Origin: Actinoplanes regularis
Lineage (GTDB): Bacteria; Actinomycetota; Actinomycetes; Mycobacteriales; Micromonosporaceae
Assembly: GCF_900188005.1 (NCBI RefSeq)
Contig: NZ_FZNR01000014.1
Location: 1 to 64,000, forward strand
Length of the DNA: 64,000 nucleotides
Direction: 5' to 3'
In this document: piece by piece, positions 48,602-57,235 of the stretch
How positions within the stretch are numbered: position 1 is the stretch's first letter
Layout: each line of letters opens with the position of its first letter
Program-made: the position numbers and the translations under genes
Notes under the pieces: model-generated
Databases searched by the model: none
Told to the model about the DNA's origin: nothing
The model's input: the letters and a program-made list of their open reading frames with translations, nothing else

Positions 48602-49603
48602 GTGAGCGAGACCGCGCTCGAGCGCGCCCGGGCCGGTGACGCGGACGCGTTCGCGGAGCTTGTCGGGCCGCACCGGGCTGAGCTGCGGCTGCACTGCTAC
48701 CGCCTTCTCGGCTCGCTCACCGACGCCGAGGACATGGTCCAGGAGACGCTGATCGCGGCGTGGCGGGGGTTGGACCGCTTCGAGGGGCGGGCGTCGCTGC
48801 GGACCTGGCTGTACCGGATCGCGACCAACCGCTGCCTCAACGCGCTGCGCGACGCCGGCCGGCGGATCCCGGCCGAGCCGGTGGCACCGTTCCAGGCGCC
48901 GGAGCCGAGCAGGCGCGGCGAGGTCACCTGGCTGCAGCCCTACCCGGACGCGCTGCTGGATCACCTGCCCGAGCCGGCACCGGGCCCGCAGGCGCGGTAC
49001 GAGACCCGCGAGGCGGTCGAACTCGCGTTCGTGACTGCGCTTCAGCGACTACCACCGCGGCAGGCTGCGGCCCTGGTCCTGCGGGACGTACTCGGCTACC
49101 CCAACGCCGTGGTCGCCGACATGCTGGGCACCACCGAGGCAGCGGTGAAGGGCGCTCTGCAACGAGCCCGCGCCACGCTCAACGCACGGCGCACCGCCGG
49201 CCGGCCGACGCCGGATTCCGCCGCCGAGCGGCGGCTGACCCGCCGTTTCGCCGAGGCGTTCGTCGCGGCCGACCTCGGACGGCTCGTCGCCCTGCTGACC
49301 GACGACGCCTGGCTGAGCATGCCGCCCGCGCCCCACGAATACCACGGCATCCCGGCGATCACCGGCTTCCTCCGGGCAAGCCTCGCGTTCCAACGCACCC
49401 GACGCGTCGCCCTGGTGCCCACCCGTGCCAACGCCCAGCCTGCGTTCGGCGTCTACTTCGCCGGGTCCGAGGGGACGACCGCCGGCCCGGCCGGACTGAT
49501 CGTGCTCACCCTGGCCGGGGACCGGATCGGTGCCGTGACCCGCTTCCACACCAACCACCTGCTGGCCTACTTCGGACTACCCGCTTCGGGCTACCCGACA
49601 TGA
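48602..49603 (+). CDS. ECF-type RNA polymerase sigma factor with C-terminal SnoaL-like domain
   Basis: A 333-residue sigma factor. Region 2 (DAEDMVQETLIAAWRGLDRF, SLRTWLYRIATNRCLNALR) and region 4 (LPPRQAAALVLRDVLGYPN, GTTEAAVKGALQRAR) are intact; residues ~210-325 form an NTF2/SnoaL-like extension, as in SigG-like and related ECF groups where it takes the place of an anti-sigma factor. GTG 48602 with GGCAGGA about ten bases upstream. Likely target: the divergent SnoaL-TfoX operon. Confidence 0.88.
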   Translation: MSETALERARAGDADAFAELVGPHRAELRLHCYRLLGSLTDAEDMVQETLIAAWRGLDRFEGRASLRTWLYRIATNRCLNALRDAGRRIPAEPVAPFQAPEPSRRGEVTWLQPYPDALLDHLPEPAPGPQARYETREAVELAFVTALQRLPPRQAAALVLRDVLGYPNAVVADMLGTTEAAVKGALQRARATLNARRTAGRPTPDSAAERRLTRRFAEAFVAADLGRLVALLTDDAWLSMPPAPHEYHGIPAITGFLRASLAFQRTRRVALVPTRANAQPAFGVYFAGSEGTTAGPAGLIVLTLAGDRIGAVTRFHTNHLLAYFGLPASGYPT

Positions 49604-49656
49604 GCGCCCGGTGATGCGGGCGGGTACCCGGCCGCTGCGGCGGTCGGCGCCGAGGT

Positions 49657-50220
49657 TCAGTCGCCGGTCCCGGTGCCGACGGGGCGATATTCGCGGTACT
49701 GGTGAGCCTGCGGGCACACGCGGAGCCAGGCGGCCATCACCTGATCCATCTCTGCCACGCTGACATAGGGCGCAGTCCGCCCGTGGAGGCGGCGCCCGTC
49801 CCGTGTCCGCAGGCGCAACACGGCTTTCTGATACTGCTGGTTGAAGAACGCACGTTCTTCGTTGCTCGTGTCGGGACCGCTGGCGAACGGAGTGCACACC
49901 AGGGTGACCGTCACCATGCTGTCCGGGGTGAACCGCTCCTCTCGGCCGCTGACCGTCCGAATCCAGATCACCGGCTCGGGATCGTCGACCATGCGCGCCT
50001 CTACGACGCTGGTGTAGTCGTACACCCACAGAGCCACGGCGATCACCAGCAGCAGGACCGCCAGACCGGTCAGCGAAGAGCCGAGGATCGGCCGATCGAA
50101 GCAGATCACGAGCAGACCGCTCCCACCGATCACGGCTATGGAGATCAGCCATCTGGCCCAGCGCCGCCAATCCCGCCCGAGGTTGCCGGTCTTCCACAGG
50201 GTGTCCTCGGCGATATCCAT
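49657..50220 (-). CDS. Membrane protein with two transmembrane helices
   Basis: A 187-residue protein: a short cytoplasmic start, two adjacent helices (WLISIAVIGGSGLLVICF and SLTGLAVLLLVIAVALWVY) and a ~110-residue soluble domain with EPVIWIRTVSGREERFTPDS and FNQQYQKAVLRLRTRDG. No family recognised. Convergent with the sigma factor gene. Confidence 0.7.
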   Translation of the reverse strand: MDIAEDTLWKTGNLGRDWRRWARWLISIAVIGGSGLLVICFDRPILGSSLTGLAVLLLVIAVALWVYDYTSVVEARMVDDPEPVIWIRTVSGREERFTPDSMVTVTLVCTPFASGPDTSNEERAFFNQQYQKAVLRLRTRDGRRLHGRTAPYVSVAEMDQVMAAWLRVCPQAHQYREYRPVGTGTGD

Positions 50221-50291
50221 CTGCTCATCATTGCCGATACCGTCACGTCAGCAGCGGCCACGAGAACCGGATCCGGGCGGCATTGAGTCAA

Positions 50292-50720
50292 CTACCAGCG
50301 TCCGATCGCGTACCCCCCGTCGGCGAACGTGATGATGCCGGGCAGGTCACCGTTCAGAATGTCTCGGACGCCGCCTCCGTACCGAGGCCCTTCCCCGGAC
50401 ACGTACGGCGCGATGAGATCGAGAACGGTCCCGACCTCACCCATTTCGTCGTCGACATAGCAGGTCCGGACATAGAGCCCCCATTCGTGACGTCCATCAG
50501 CGGTAGTGGCATTGCGATGCAGTCGCAGTCGTGCCACGTCGCCGCCGGGCAGGCGGCCTTCCGGATCCGGGTAGAGCAGCGGGTAGGGCGCGGTCTCCTC
50601 GCCCAGATGCGCGGGTCGCTGCTCCACCGATCCAAGATGCCACCGCAGCTCATCAAGCACATGGTCCGGTGTGTCGGCGCCGAGAAAGCAGCTGATGACA
50701 ATCTCGAAGTGGTCACTCAC
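50292..50720 (-). CDS. Hypothetical protein, 142 aa
   Basis: A soluble alpha/beta protein: HFEIVISCFLGADTPDHVLDELRWHLG at the start, LYVRTCYVDDEMGEVGTVLDLIAPYV in the middle, FADGGYAIGRW at the end. The GTG start 50720 is seven bases after a minus-strand TACGCT box (50733-50728), so leaderless. Family not recognised. Confidence 0.68.
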   Translation of the reverse strand: MSDHFEIVISCFLGADTPDHVLDELRWHLGSVEQRPAHLGEETAPYPLLYPDPEGRLPGGDVARLRLHRNATTADGRHEWGLYVRTCYVDDEMGEVGTVLDLIAPYVSGEGPRYGGGVRDILNGDLPGIITFADGGYAIGRW

Positions 50721-50819
50721 GCCAGGCAGCGTAGAGCCCCGGGCATCCGAGCTACTTCCCGTCCGCGATGGCCCCCGGTTGTTTCGACCTCAGCGGACTG
50801 GGGCGCGGTTGTACAGGAG

Positions 50820-51428
50820 CTACACGGGAGGCGGCTGGCTGTCCGCAGACACCTTCTTGATCTCGAAGTTGTGGCAGCCTTTGATCTGGCCGGCGATAGC
50901 CTCCGGCCCAGAACTGTCGAACGTAGCCGAGTCCTCGGTCATGCCATAGCCAGCAGGCTGTTCGATCCAGTAGTCGCCCTGAAGGGTGAATGACGAACTG
51001 TCGTAGGTGCCCTTCTTCGCAATCGAGCCCCGGGGCACGCCAGGATTCGACGCCACCGGAAAGAAATTGAAGGTCGCACGGAGGGTACGCGAGTCTACGA
51101 TATAGATGATCAACTCCATGCCGGTCAAACCTTGGCCACAGCGATAGGTCCCTCGCCACGTGCCCGACAGGAATTTCGCCGCCTTGCCGGAATCCCCGAT
51201 CTGATTGACCTGTTCCGTAAGATCGTCGGTCCGCTGCCGGTTTTCCCGAACGCCCTTCTGGATCTTGGCCTGCTCGTTCTTGATCTTTTCCGTGTCGTTG
51301 GAAAGCATTGCCGTTCGAAGCGCTACAGCACCAGTGATCAGGCCCAACGCGGCTACGGCCACGCCAATGATCTTGGCAGCGCGGCCGCCTGAGCGTTTTT
51401 GATCTTCGAGTGGAGTTTGGTACGACAC
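50820..51428 (-). CDS. Membrane-anchored protein with coiled coil and lipocalin-like domain
   Basis: A 202-residue protein: a basic start, one transmembrane helix (AKIIGVAVAALGLITGAVAL), a coiled-coil stretch (DTEKIKNEQAKIQKGVRENR) and an extracellular domain beginning LSGTWRGTYRCGQG with beta strands typical of a lipocalin-like barrel; two Cys could form a disulfide. GTG 51428 follows AAGGTGAG. Function unknown. Confidence 0.72.
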   Translation of the reverse strand: MSYQTPLEDQKRSGGRAAKIIGVAVAALGLITGAVALRTAMLSNDTEKIKNEQAKIQKGVRENRQRTDDLTEQVNQIGDSGKAAKFLSGTWRGTYRCGQGLTGMELIIYIVDSRTLRATFNFFPVASNPGVPRGSIAKKGTYDSSSFTLQGDYWIEQPAGYGMTEDSATFDSSGPEAIAGQIKGCHNFEIKKVSADSQPPPV

Positions 51429-51799
51429 GAAATCTCACCTTGTTTGAGGTAGTTGGCACCCCTGTTCGGCGGCCCACGACGCCGTCATTGTGGCTTCTGC
51501 CAGGCAATAACGAGTATCACTCGTTCGGGTTTTTATTGATCCGGCGATCAATTGAGCATGGGATGGCCGACCGATCCGCACATCACGCGTCCGGTCACGC
51601 CCGATACGCCGTGAACAATTTGGTTTGCGATGTTGAAGACCCACCCGAGCATTCGTCATTTAGCCGAATCCGGCTCATTGACGCCACGCGTCCACGGTTT
51701 CGCTGATGCGGGTTCGGCTCCGTGACGAGGCCGATCCCGCTGTGGCGCGCTGGGTGGTTTTCACGCTCGGCTTTCACCGGGACCGGGAGGCGCGGAAAG
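51429..51799. other. Intergenic stretch with a palindromic site
   Basis: No gene is visible in these ~370 bases, which are less GC-rich than their surroundings. AACGAGT (51509-51515) and ACTCGTT (51519-51525) form a perfect inverted repeat around ATC; on the minus strand it includes GATACT, a possible -10, about 90 bases before the membrane-anchored protein. It may be that gene's promoter/operator. Confidence 0.4.
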
Positions 51800-52540
51800 T
51801 CAGGTCGTTCGCCGCGTGGAGGCCAGGTATCGGAGGCCGCGTTTGAGGAAGGTGCGTGGATTGGTGTCGAGATGGCGTGCCCACTCCGGGTCCGGCTCAC
51901 CGCGTAGCCACGCGTACCGGGCAAGCCCGTAGCCGTACATCGGTTCGGTCAGATATCCGAGTCGGCTGGTGTGGGTGTAGTCGTAGGCGCCGCGGGCTTC
52001 TCGCGAATAGTCGAACGCGGCGTTGGCGCTGAAGATGCCGAGGCCGAAGAAGATGGTCAACAGATCGGTCAGTGGTTCATGATCCTGCTGCTGGGCGGAG
52101 ATCCGGCCGTCGGCCAGCAGCAGGACATGGCCCAGCTCGTGAGCGAGGGTCGCCACCAGCGCCATGGGACGGGCCGCCTGATCGTCGCGGATCCCGATGA
52201 CCGACCGGCCGTCGCGGACGCGGTGATGCCCGGCCGCGCCCGTCCCGGCCATGTGGATCGGCACGTGCGCCGACAGTTCGGGGCGGTCGTCGGTCTCGTC
52301 GTGTTCCAGGTCGACTCGTGCGGGGTCGATCTTCATGTGGGCGCAGAGCCGGACCAGAACCGCCTGGACGTCCTCCCGCGTGCCCCGGTAGGCGCCGGGA
52401 AAGTAGTCGTCGGTGGGCAGGACCACCTCCGCGTGCAGCCGGTCGGTGCCGAACTCGGCCAGGAGCCAGTCCATCGACCGCTCGATCCAGTCCCGTTCGA
52501 CCGGCCGCACCGGGCAGTCTGGCTGCCGCCACCAAGGCAT
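51800..52540 (-). CDS. Zinc metallopeptidase-like protein with HELGH motif
   Basis: A 246-residue protein. ALVATLAHELGHVLLLADG contains HExxH for zinc, with a downstream EPLTDLLTIFFGLGIFSANAAF segment that could supply the third ligand (Glu/Asp). No signal peptide, so cytoplasmic. Similar proteins occur in actinobacteria without known substrate. A CACAAT box lies six bases before the ATG. Confidence 0.78.
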   Translation of the reverse strand: MPWWRQPDCPVRPVERDWIERSMDWLLAEFGTDRLHAEVVLPTDDYFPGAYRGTREDVQAVLVRLCAHMKIDPARVDLEHDETDDRPELSAHVPIHMAGTGAAGHHRVRDGRSVIGIRDDQAARPMALVATLAHELGHVLLLADGRISAQQQDHEPLTDLLTIFFGLGIFSANAAFDYSREARGAYDYTHTSRLGYLTEPMYGYGLARYAWLRGEPDPEWARHLDTNPRTFLKRGLRYLASTRRTT

Positions 52541-52614
52541 GCCCGGATTGTGGCACGCCCGCGACCGCCCGACGGCGGGAGCGGCCTCTCACATCGGCCC
52601 GGACCGGCCAACCG

Positions 52615-53163
52615 TCAGCGTCGACGCTCCTTTGAGCCGGACAGTGGCTGCTTGAAGTCGCTGTACTCCATGATGTGGCACCGCTCGACCGGGTTGGGCC
52701 GGTACGGGATCACCTTGTCCGTCATCCGGAATCCGATTCGCCGGTAGAACGCCAGCGCCCGGGCATTGCCTTCGTGGACCCCGAGCGTCAGCCGCGAGAC
52801 GTCGATGCGCTGCTCCGCGAAACGGATCGCCGCCTCGACGAGACGGGCGCCAAGGCCGGTCGGCCCCCGGTGGCCCGCACGAACATAGACGGCATGGATG
52901 TGCGCGTGGTCCGGCACCTCCGCCAAGGGCTCGGCGCTCGCCGATCCCACCCAGTCGTTGTTCTCATCGCAGGCGACGAAGGTCGCGCCATGGTCAGAGG
53001 TCGCCTCCCCAGCCGCCCGCTCCTGCCAGAAGACGTCGGTGTGGCCGGCCAGATCGGCGTACGAGGAACTGAAGGCCGTAGGGGTGTCACGCACCGCCTC
53101 GAGCCTGATCGCACGAAGTTCGCGCCACTCACCGGGGGTCATCCGGCGGATCACGTAGGTCAT
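52615..53163 (-). CDS. GNAT-family N-acetyltransferase
   Basis: A 182-residue acetyltransferase. The acetyl-CoA loop is GHRGPTGLGARLVEAAIRFA (the Q/RxxGxG/A motif A), followed by LTLGVHEGNARALAFYRRIGF (motif B). Substrate may be a small amine or a protein N-terminus. It sits alone between the metallopeptidase-like gene and the SDR. Confidence 0.9.
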   Translation of the reverse strand: MTYVIRRMTPGEWRELRAIRLEAVRDTPTAFSSSYADLAGHTDVFWQERAAGEATSDHGATFVACDENNDWVGSASAEPLAEVPDHAHIHAVYVRAGHRGPTGLGARLVEAAIRFAEQRIDVSRLTLGVHEGNARALAFYRRIGFRMTDKVIPYRPNPVERCHIMEYSDFKQPLSGSKERRR

Positions 53164-53346
53164 CGGCGAGCGACGCGGCTGGGACGCGCCGCGGATGGGT
53201 CGGGCCGCACCGGCTGTTCGACCTCCTCATGGAACTGATCGTCGTACCTCGATCATCGGAGCGATGTGCTGTGGCTGACCTGAGCCCGACTCAGGTGACG
53301 CTCAGCCGAGATGAAGTGAACCCCATTTACGCCGGCGCGGTCCCTC

Positions 53347-54069
53347 TCACCAGGGGATGACGCCGGCGTCGTTGAAGAATGAGCCGGTCGGTCCGTCGTC
53401 GGGGAGCGTAGCGAGCCGGATCGCGGTCGCCGCGGCTTCCCGAGCGGGCCGGCCCTGGAAGCCGGTGAAGTCGGTGGCGACCAGGCCCGGGCAGGCGGCG
53501 TTGATGAGGATTCCCGTGCCGGCGAACTGTCGCGCGTAGTGCACGGTGACAGCATTCAGGTACGACTTCGTCGGCGAGTAGGCCGCCATGATCGGGCCGA
53601 CTTCGATGTTCGGGTCCGTCTGCCAGGTCACCGACCCGACGCTGCTGGAGATGTTGACGATGCGCGGCGACGCCGAGCGCCGCAACAACGGCAGCATCGC
53701 ATTGGTCACCCGGATCACGCCGTAGACGTTGGTTTCCACGACCGCACGGACGACATCGAGGTCGAGCGCGGTCGGATCCTGTACCCATCCCGGTCCGGTC
53801 TCGCCCGAGATGCCGGCGTTGTTGACGAGAACGTCCAGGCGTCCGATCAGGTCCACGGCCTCGGCCACGCTCCGGTCTCTCGTGACATCCAGCGGGACCG
53901 CGAACGCGTCCACCCCCGCGGCGTGCAGCGCCTTCACGGCCGCCTCACCCCGAGCCATGTCGCGGGCCCCCACCGCCACGCGGTGACCCCGTGCACCCAA
54001 CCCTGCCGCGATCTCGTATCCGAGTCCCTTGTTCGCGCCGGTCACCAGCGCGGTCTTCTTGTCGCTCAT
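53347..54069 (-). CDS. Classical SDR-family oxidoreductase
   Basis: A 240-residue short-chain dehydrogenase. TALVTGANKGLGYEIA is the TGxxxGxG cofactor loop, DVLVNNAG the NNAG motif, and AAYSPTKSYLNAV the catalytic YxxxK; SSSVGS holds the Ser. NADP preference is suggested by basic residues after the loop (GARDMARGE). Start at ATG 54069; ATG 54078 is three codons upstream. Divergent from the LysR gene and likely controlled by it. Confidence 0.92.
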   Translation of the reverse strand: MSDKKTALVTGANKGLGYEIAAGLGARGHRVAVGARDMARGEAAVKALHAAGVDAFAVPLDVTRDRSVAEAVDLIGRLDVLVNNAGISGETGPGWVQDPTALDLDVVRAVVETNVYGVIRVTNAMLPLLRRSASPRIVNISSSVGSVTWQTDPNIEVGPIMAAYSPTKSYLNAVTVHYARQFAGTGILINAACPGLVATDFTGFQGRPAREAAATAIRLATLPDDGPTGSFFNDAGVIPW

Positions 54070-54162
54070 GCCGCCCATGGTGGCTCCACGACGAGCGACG
54101 TTGTTACACCGAGTAGGTGCGCTGTCATACCCGGCCGGTATCACCGCGCTACCGTCGTCACG

Positions 54163-55011
54163 GTGGACACGATGGAGACCCGCGAACTCAGATACTTCGT
54201 CGCCGTCGCCGAGGAACTGCACTTCAGCCGGGCGGCCGAGCGCCTCGGCATCGCCCAGCCGCCCCTGTCCCGGGCGATTCAGCAGCTCGAACGGCGCCTC
54301 GGTGTCACCCTGCTCGAACGCGACCGCCGCAGCGTCACGCTCACCGGTGCGGGTCGGGTGCTGCTCGACGAGGCCCGCGTCATCCTCGACGCGACGGCGG
54401 CGGCCGCCCGCCGGACCCGTCGCGCCGCGTCCTCCACGAAACGCCTGACCCTGGCGACGAAAGCCGGGTCGAATCACGAACTGTTGCGGAAGCTTCTCGA
54501 CGCCCACGCCACCGAACCCGAGGCAGCCGAGATCGACGTGCTGCTGTGCGGCATGGGAGAGCAGGCCCGAATGTTGCGCGACGGCCGCGCCGACGCGGCG
54601 CTCATGCAGCGGCCCTTCGACGCCCTCGCCGGCTTCGACACCGAGGACCTGCTGACGGAACAACAGGTCGCCATCCTGCCCGCCGGGCACCCCCTCGCCG
54701 CACGCACCGCTCTGACCCTGGCCGACCTCAGCGACGTGCCGGACCTGCCGGTCGCCCGCTGGCCCCGTCACGACGGCACCTACGAACCCGGCCCGGGCCC
54801 CGAGATCCACGACCTGTCGCAACTGGCCCAGCTGATCGCCCTGGGGCATACGCTGGCCGTCCTCTGCGCCTCTTCCCGATCGTGGCTCTGGAGCGCGCAC
54901 GCGGCCGTTCCCCTGACCGACGCGTCGCACGTCACCACCGTCCTCGCCTGGCCCGCGCACAGCCGCTCCCGGGCCGTCGCCGGCCTCGTCCGTACCGCAG
55001 CCCGGCTGTGA
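54163..55011 (+). CDS. LysR-family transcriptional regulator
   Basis: A 282-residue LysR protein: N-terminal HTH (RELRYFVAVAEELHFSRAAERLGIAQPPLSRAIQQLERRLG in two blocks) and a periplasmic-binding-like co-inducer domain. GTG 54163 is seven bases after TACCGT (54150-54155), so leaderless; ATG 54172 is the conventional alternative. It is divergent from the SDR gene, the usual LysR arrangement. Confidence 0.9.
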   Translation: MDTMETRELRYFVAVAEELHFSRAAERLGIAQPPLSRAIQQLERRLGVTLLERDRRSVTLTGAGRVLLDEARVILDATAAAARRTRRAASSTKRLTLATKAGSNHELLRKLLDAHATEPEAAEIDVLLCGMGEQARMLRDGRADAALMQRPFDALAGFDTEDLLTEQQVAILPAGHPLAARTALTLADLSDVPDLPVARWPRHDGTYEPGPGPEIHDLSQLAQLIALGHTLAVLCASSRSWLWSAHAAVPLTDASHVTTVLAWPAHSRSRAVAGLVRTAARL

Positions 55012-55062
55012 CAGCAGCGGCGCTGAACCAGGCTCCGATCGAGAAGGGAATGACGACGGCAT

Positions 55063-55431
55063 ATGGCCGATCTGGTGAAGGATCTCCTGTGGTCGGGTAT
55101 CGAGGATTTCACGGGTCTCTGGGATGCCGCCTTCACGGCGCGGGCCACCGATGAAATCACCTCGCCCGAAATGGCACGCGACAGAGCCCGAAGCGTCCTG
55201 AACTCCCTGCTCGCCGAGGAACTCATCGCTCTCTATCAGTTTCGAGGACTGCCGCGGAACGACGCCGCCCCGGTTAGCCCGGAACACCGAGTCGAGATGT
55301 TGCACGATGACGAGTCCTGGGTCGTGCCCGAGGAGGAGAATGCCGTCTCCGTTTGGTATGACACCACGGAAAAGGGCTTCGAGCGCTACTGCGCGTTGTA
55401 CAACGGCGGTGTTCTTCTGTATCGCAGATGA
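55063..55431 (+). CDS. Hypothetical protein, 122 aa
   Basis: A soluble acidic protein starting MADLVKDLLWSGIEDFTGLWDAAF, with helical N-terminal two thirds and a C-terminal YNGGVLLYRR. ATG 55063 is about 12 bases after AGAAGGGA. No family recognised. It could be an immunity-type or regulatory small protein, but nothing nearby supports either. Confidence 0.68.
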   Translation: MADLVKDLLWSGIEDFTGLWDAAFTARATDEITSPEMARDRARSVLNSLLAEELIALYQFRGLPRNDAAPVSPEHRVEMLHDDESWVVPEEENAVSVWYDTTEKGFERYCALYNGGVLLYRR

Positions 55432-55525
55432 CGCGAGAAGGGCACCGAGCCCCGCACGATAGATCCCTATAGATCACTACAGGTCCCGAGGGGTTCCGGT
55501 AAGCAGTCGAATACCCTTTTCCTCG

Positions 55526-56650
55526 ATGACCGATACACATGCTGCCGCGCCCTGGACCAGGTTGACCGCGGCCACCGACCTCGACCCGCGATCAGCCCAC
55601 TCCTGGCTCTTCGGGCTCGGATTCAATCCCTCGGCCCCTGTCGACGTACTCCTCGGCCTGCTCGACGCCGGCGAGGCCGGCTTCCTTCAGCGGGAGGACC
55701 TGCCGCCCGAGGTGATGGAGGCCGCGGTCGTCCACGAAGCCGGGGAGGTGCGCGCCGCCGCCGCGGAATCCGGCCGCCTCTCCGCCGCGCAGTGGGACCG
55801 GCTCGTCGCCGCCACGCCGGATCCGCGGCAGCGCGAGCTCTTCGCCGAGCTCGCGGGGGAACAGCAGGCCGCCCGACGGCTCACCCGCGGTGGCCGCGGC
55901 GTCGGAAGGGCGCCGCACGCCGACGCCACGCCGCCCGGGACGCCGGAGGAGATCGCGGCGATGGCGGCCGAGGTGCCGGAGATCGACCCGCGCGACGTGA
56001 CGACCGCGCTCTGGTGGGTCGGCGCCCTGCACGAGAACGCCGAAGCCATGCGCCGGCTCGCGGCCTCGCCGAAGCTGCTGATCCGGCGGAGCGTCGCACG
56101 GGCGCCCCATCTGCCCGCCGACGTGGTGGCGGTGCTCGCCCGCGACGAGGATCGCATCGTGCGGCTCTTCCTCGCCGAGTCGTGCGACGACGCGCCGGCG
56201 GAGATGCTTCTGGAGGTGGCCGGCTGGTGGGAGGGGAGCCTGTCCTTCCCGGGCCGGCCGCGGAGTCACCCCAACTTCCCCCGCGAGGGCCTGCTGCGCT
56301 ACGTGACGGATTCGAACCCTCGGATGCGGGCTCTCGCCCTCGCCGACCCGGCCTCCACGAGCGCCGTGGCCGAGCAGCTCAGCCACGACCTCGATCCGAT
56401 CGTGCGCAGGGCCGCCGCCGAGGACCGGCGCCTGTCGCCGGAGTCGGTTCGGAGACTCGCCGTCGACGCCGATCAACGCGTCCGGCTACGGGCCTGGGTC
56501 AATCCGTCGATCTCGCCGGCCGCCCTGGTGATGCTGCTGCTCGACGTCCGCGGTGCCAAGCACGCCGCCCGCAACCCCGCCATCCCGGTCCCGGTCATGC
56601 ACCGGATGGTCGCGCTCGCGAGCCTCCCGTCCGGAGCCCGGACGTCGTGA
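55526..56650 (+). CDS. HEAT/leucine-rich-variant repeat protein
   Basis: A 374-residue helical repeat protein. Short helical units recur (LLIRRSVARAPHLPADVVAVLA, RDEDRIVRLFLAESCDDAP, NPRMRALALADPASTSAVAEQL, LDPIVRRAAAEDRRLSPESVRRLA), the pattern of the leucine-rich-repeat variant found in many actinobacteria. Scaffold function is likely. TACCCT lies eight bases before the ATG. Confidence 0.82.
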   Translation: MTDTHAAAPWTRLTAATDLDPRSAHSWLFGLGFNPSAPVDVLLGLLDAGEAGFLQREDLPPEVMEAAVVHEAGEVRAAAAESGRLSAAQWDRLVAATPDPRQRELFAELAGEQQAARRLTRGGRGVGRAPHADATPPGTPEEIAAMAAEVPEIDPRDVTTALWWVGALHENAEAMRRLAASPKLLIRRSVARAPHLPADVVAVLARDEDRIVRLFLAESCDDAPAEMLLEVAGWWEGSLSFPGRPRSHPNFPREGLLRYVTDSNPRMRALALADPASTSAVAEQLSHDLDPIVRRAAAEDRRLSPESVRRLAVDADQRVRLRAWVNPSISPAALVMLLLDVRGAKHAARNPAIPVPVMHRMVALASLPSGARTS

Positions 56651-56662
56651 GCGCGGCCGCGT

Positions 56663-56693
56663 CCGCTCGGGCTGCTCCGGTCAGCCCGAGCGG
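56663..56693. terminator. Bidirectional hairpin terminator
   Basis: CCGCTCGGGCTG (56663-56674) pairs exactly with CAGCCCGAGCGG (56682-56693) around a 7-base loop. The distal arm covers the last codons and stop of padR on the minus strand and the proximal arm follows the HEAT-like gene, so one element can end both convergent transcripts. Confidence 0.7.
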
Positions 56694-57235
56694 GCCCGCA
56701 GGACCCGCAGCGCCAGCTCGCCCCAGGTGATGTTGTCCCGTTCGAAGCTGATGCCACGTTGGAGCGTCAGGTAGGGGCCGATCCGGTTCCCGGTGGCGAG
56801 GAACTCCTCGTGGCTCCGGCTGCCCAGAATCTCGGCGAGCGAGCGTTCGTACGTCTCGACGCGCTGCTCGCTCTGCTTGATCCGGGACTCGATCGACGTA
56901 CGGACGCTGGCGACGTCGGCCCAGGCCAGCGCCTCCACCTGGACCAACAGCTCGTCCCGGACCGTGGTCGGTTTCGGCTCCTGCCGGGTGAAGTCGAACA
57001 GCGCGGCCCGTCCCGCGTCGGTGACCGAGAAGAGCCGCTTGTCCGGTCGTTTCTCCTGCTTGACCACCCGCGCCGCGAGCAGCCCCTCGGACTCCATCTT
57101 GTCGAGTTCGCGGTAGAGCTGCTGCGGCGTGGCGGTCCAGAAGTTAGCGACCGAGACCGAGAACCGTTTGGCCAGGTCATACCCGGACGATTCCCGGTCG
57201 ATCAGCGCCGCGAGCACGGCGTTCCTCAGGGCCAC
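56681..57235 (-). CDS. PadR family transcriptional regulator (long type)
   Basis: A 184-residue PadR protein with winged helix (NAVLAALIDRESSGYDLAKRF, FWTATPQQLYRELDKMESEGLL) and a C-terminal four-helix Vir-type dimerisation domain (VETYERSLAEILG). Start GTG 57235. It overlaps the crotonase gene by 10 bases and is the last gene of the fadH-crotonase-padR operon, so it probably represses its own operon through the inverted repeat at 60065-60086. Confidence 0.9.
   Translation of the reverse strand: MALRNAVLAALIDRESSGYDLAKRFSVSVANFWTATPQQLYRELDKMESEGLLAARVVKQEKRPDKRLFSVTDAGRAALFDFTRQEPKPTTVRDELLVQVEALAWADVASVRTSIESRIKQSEQRVETYERSLAEILGSRSHEEFLATGNRIGPYLTLQRGISFERDNITWGELALRVLRARSG

Noticed and set aside
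51595..51924. Minus-strand frame of 109 codons upstream of the metallopeptidase-like gene end.
   Set aside because: Overlaps the 3' end of a recognised gene and has no start signal or domain.
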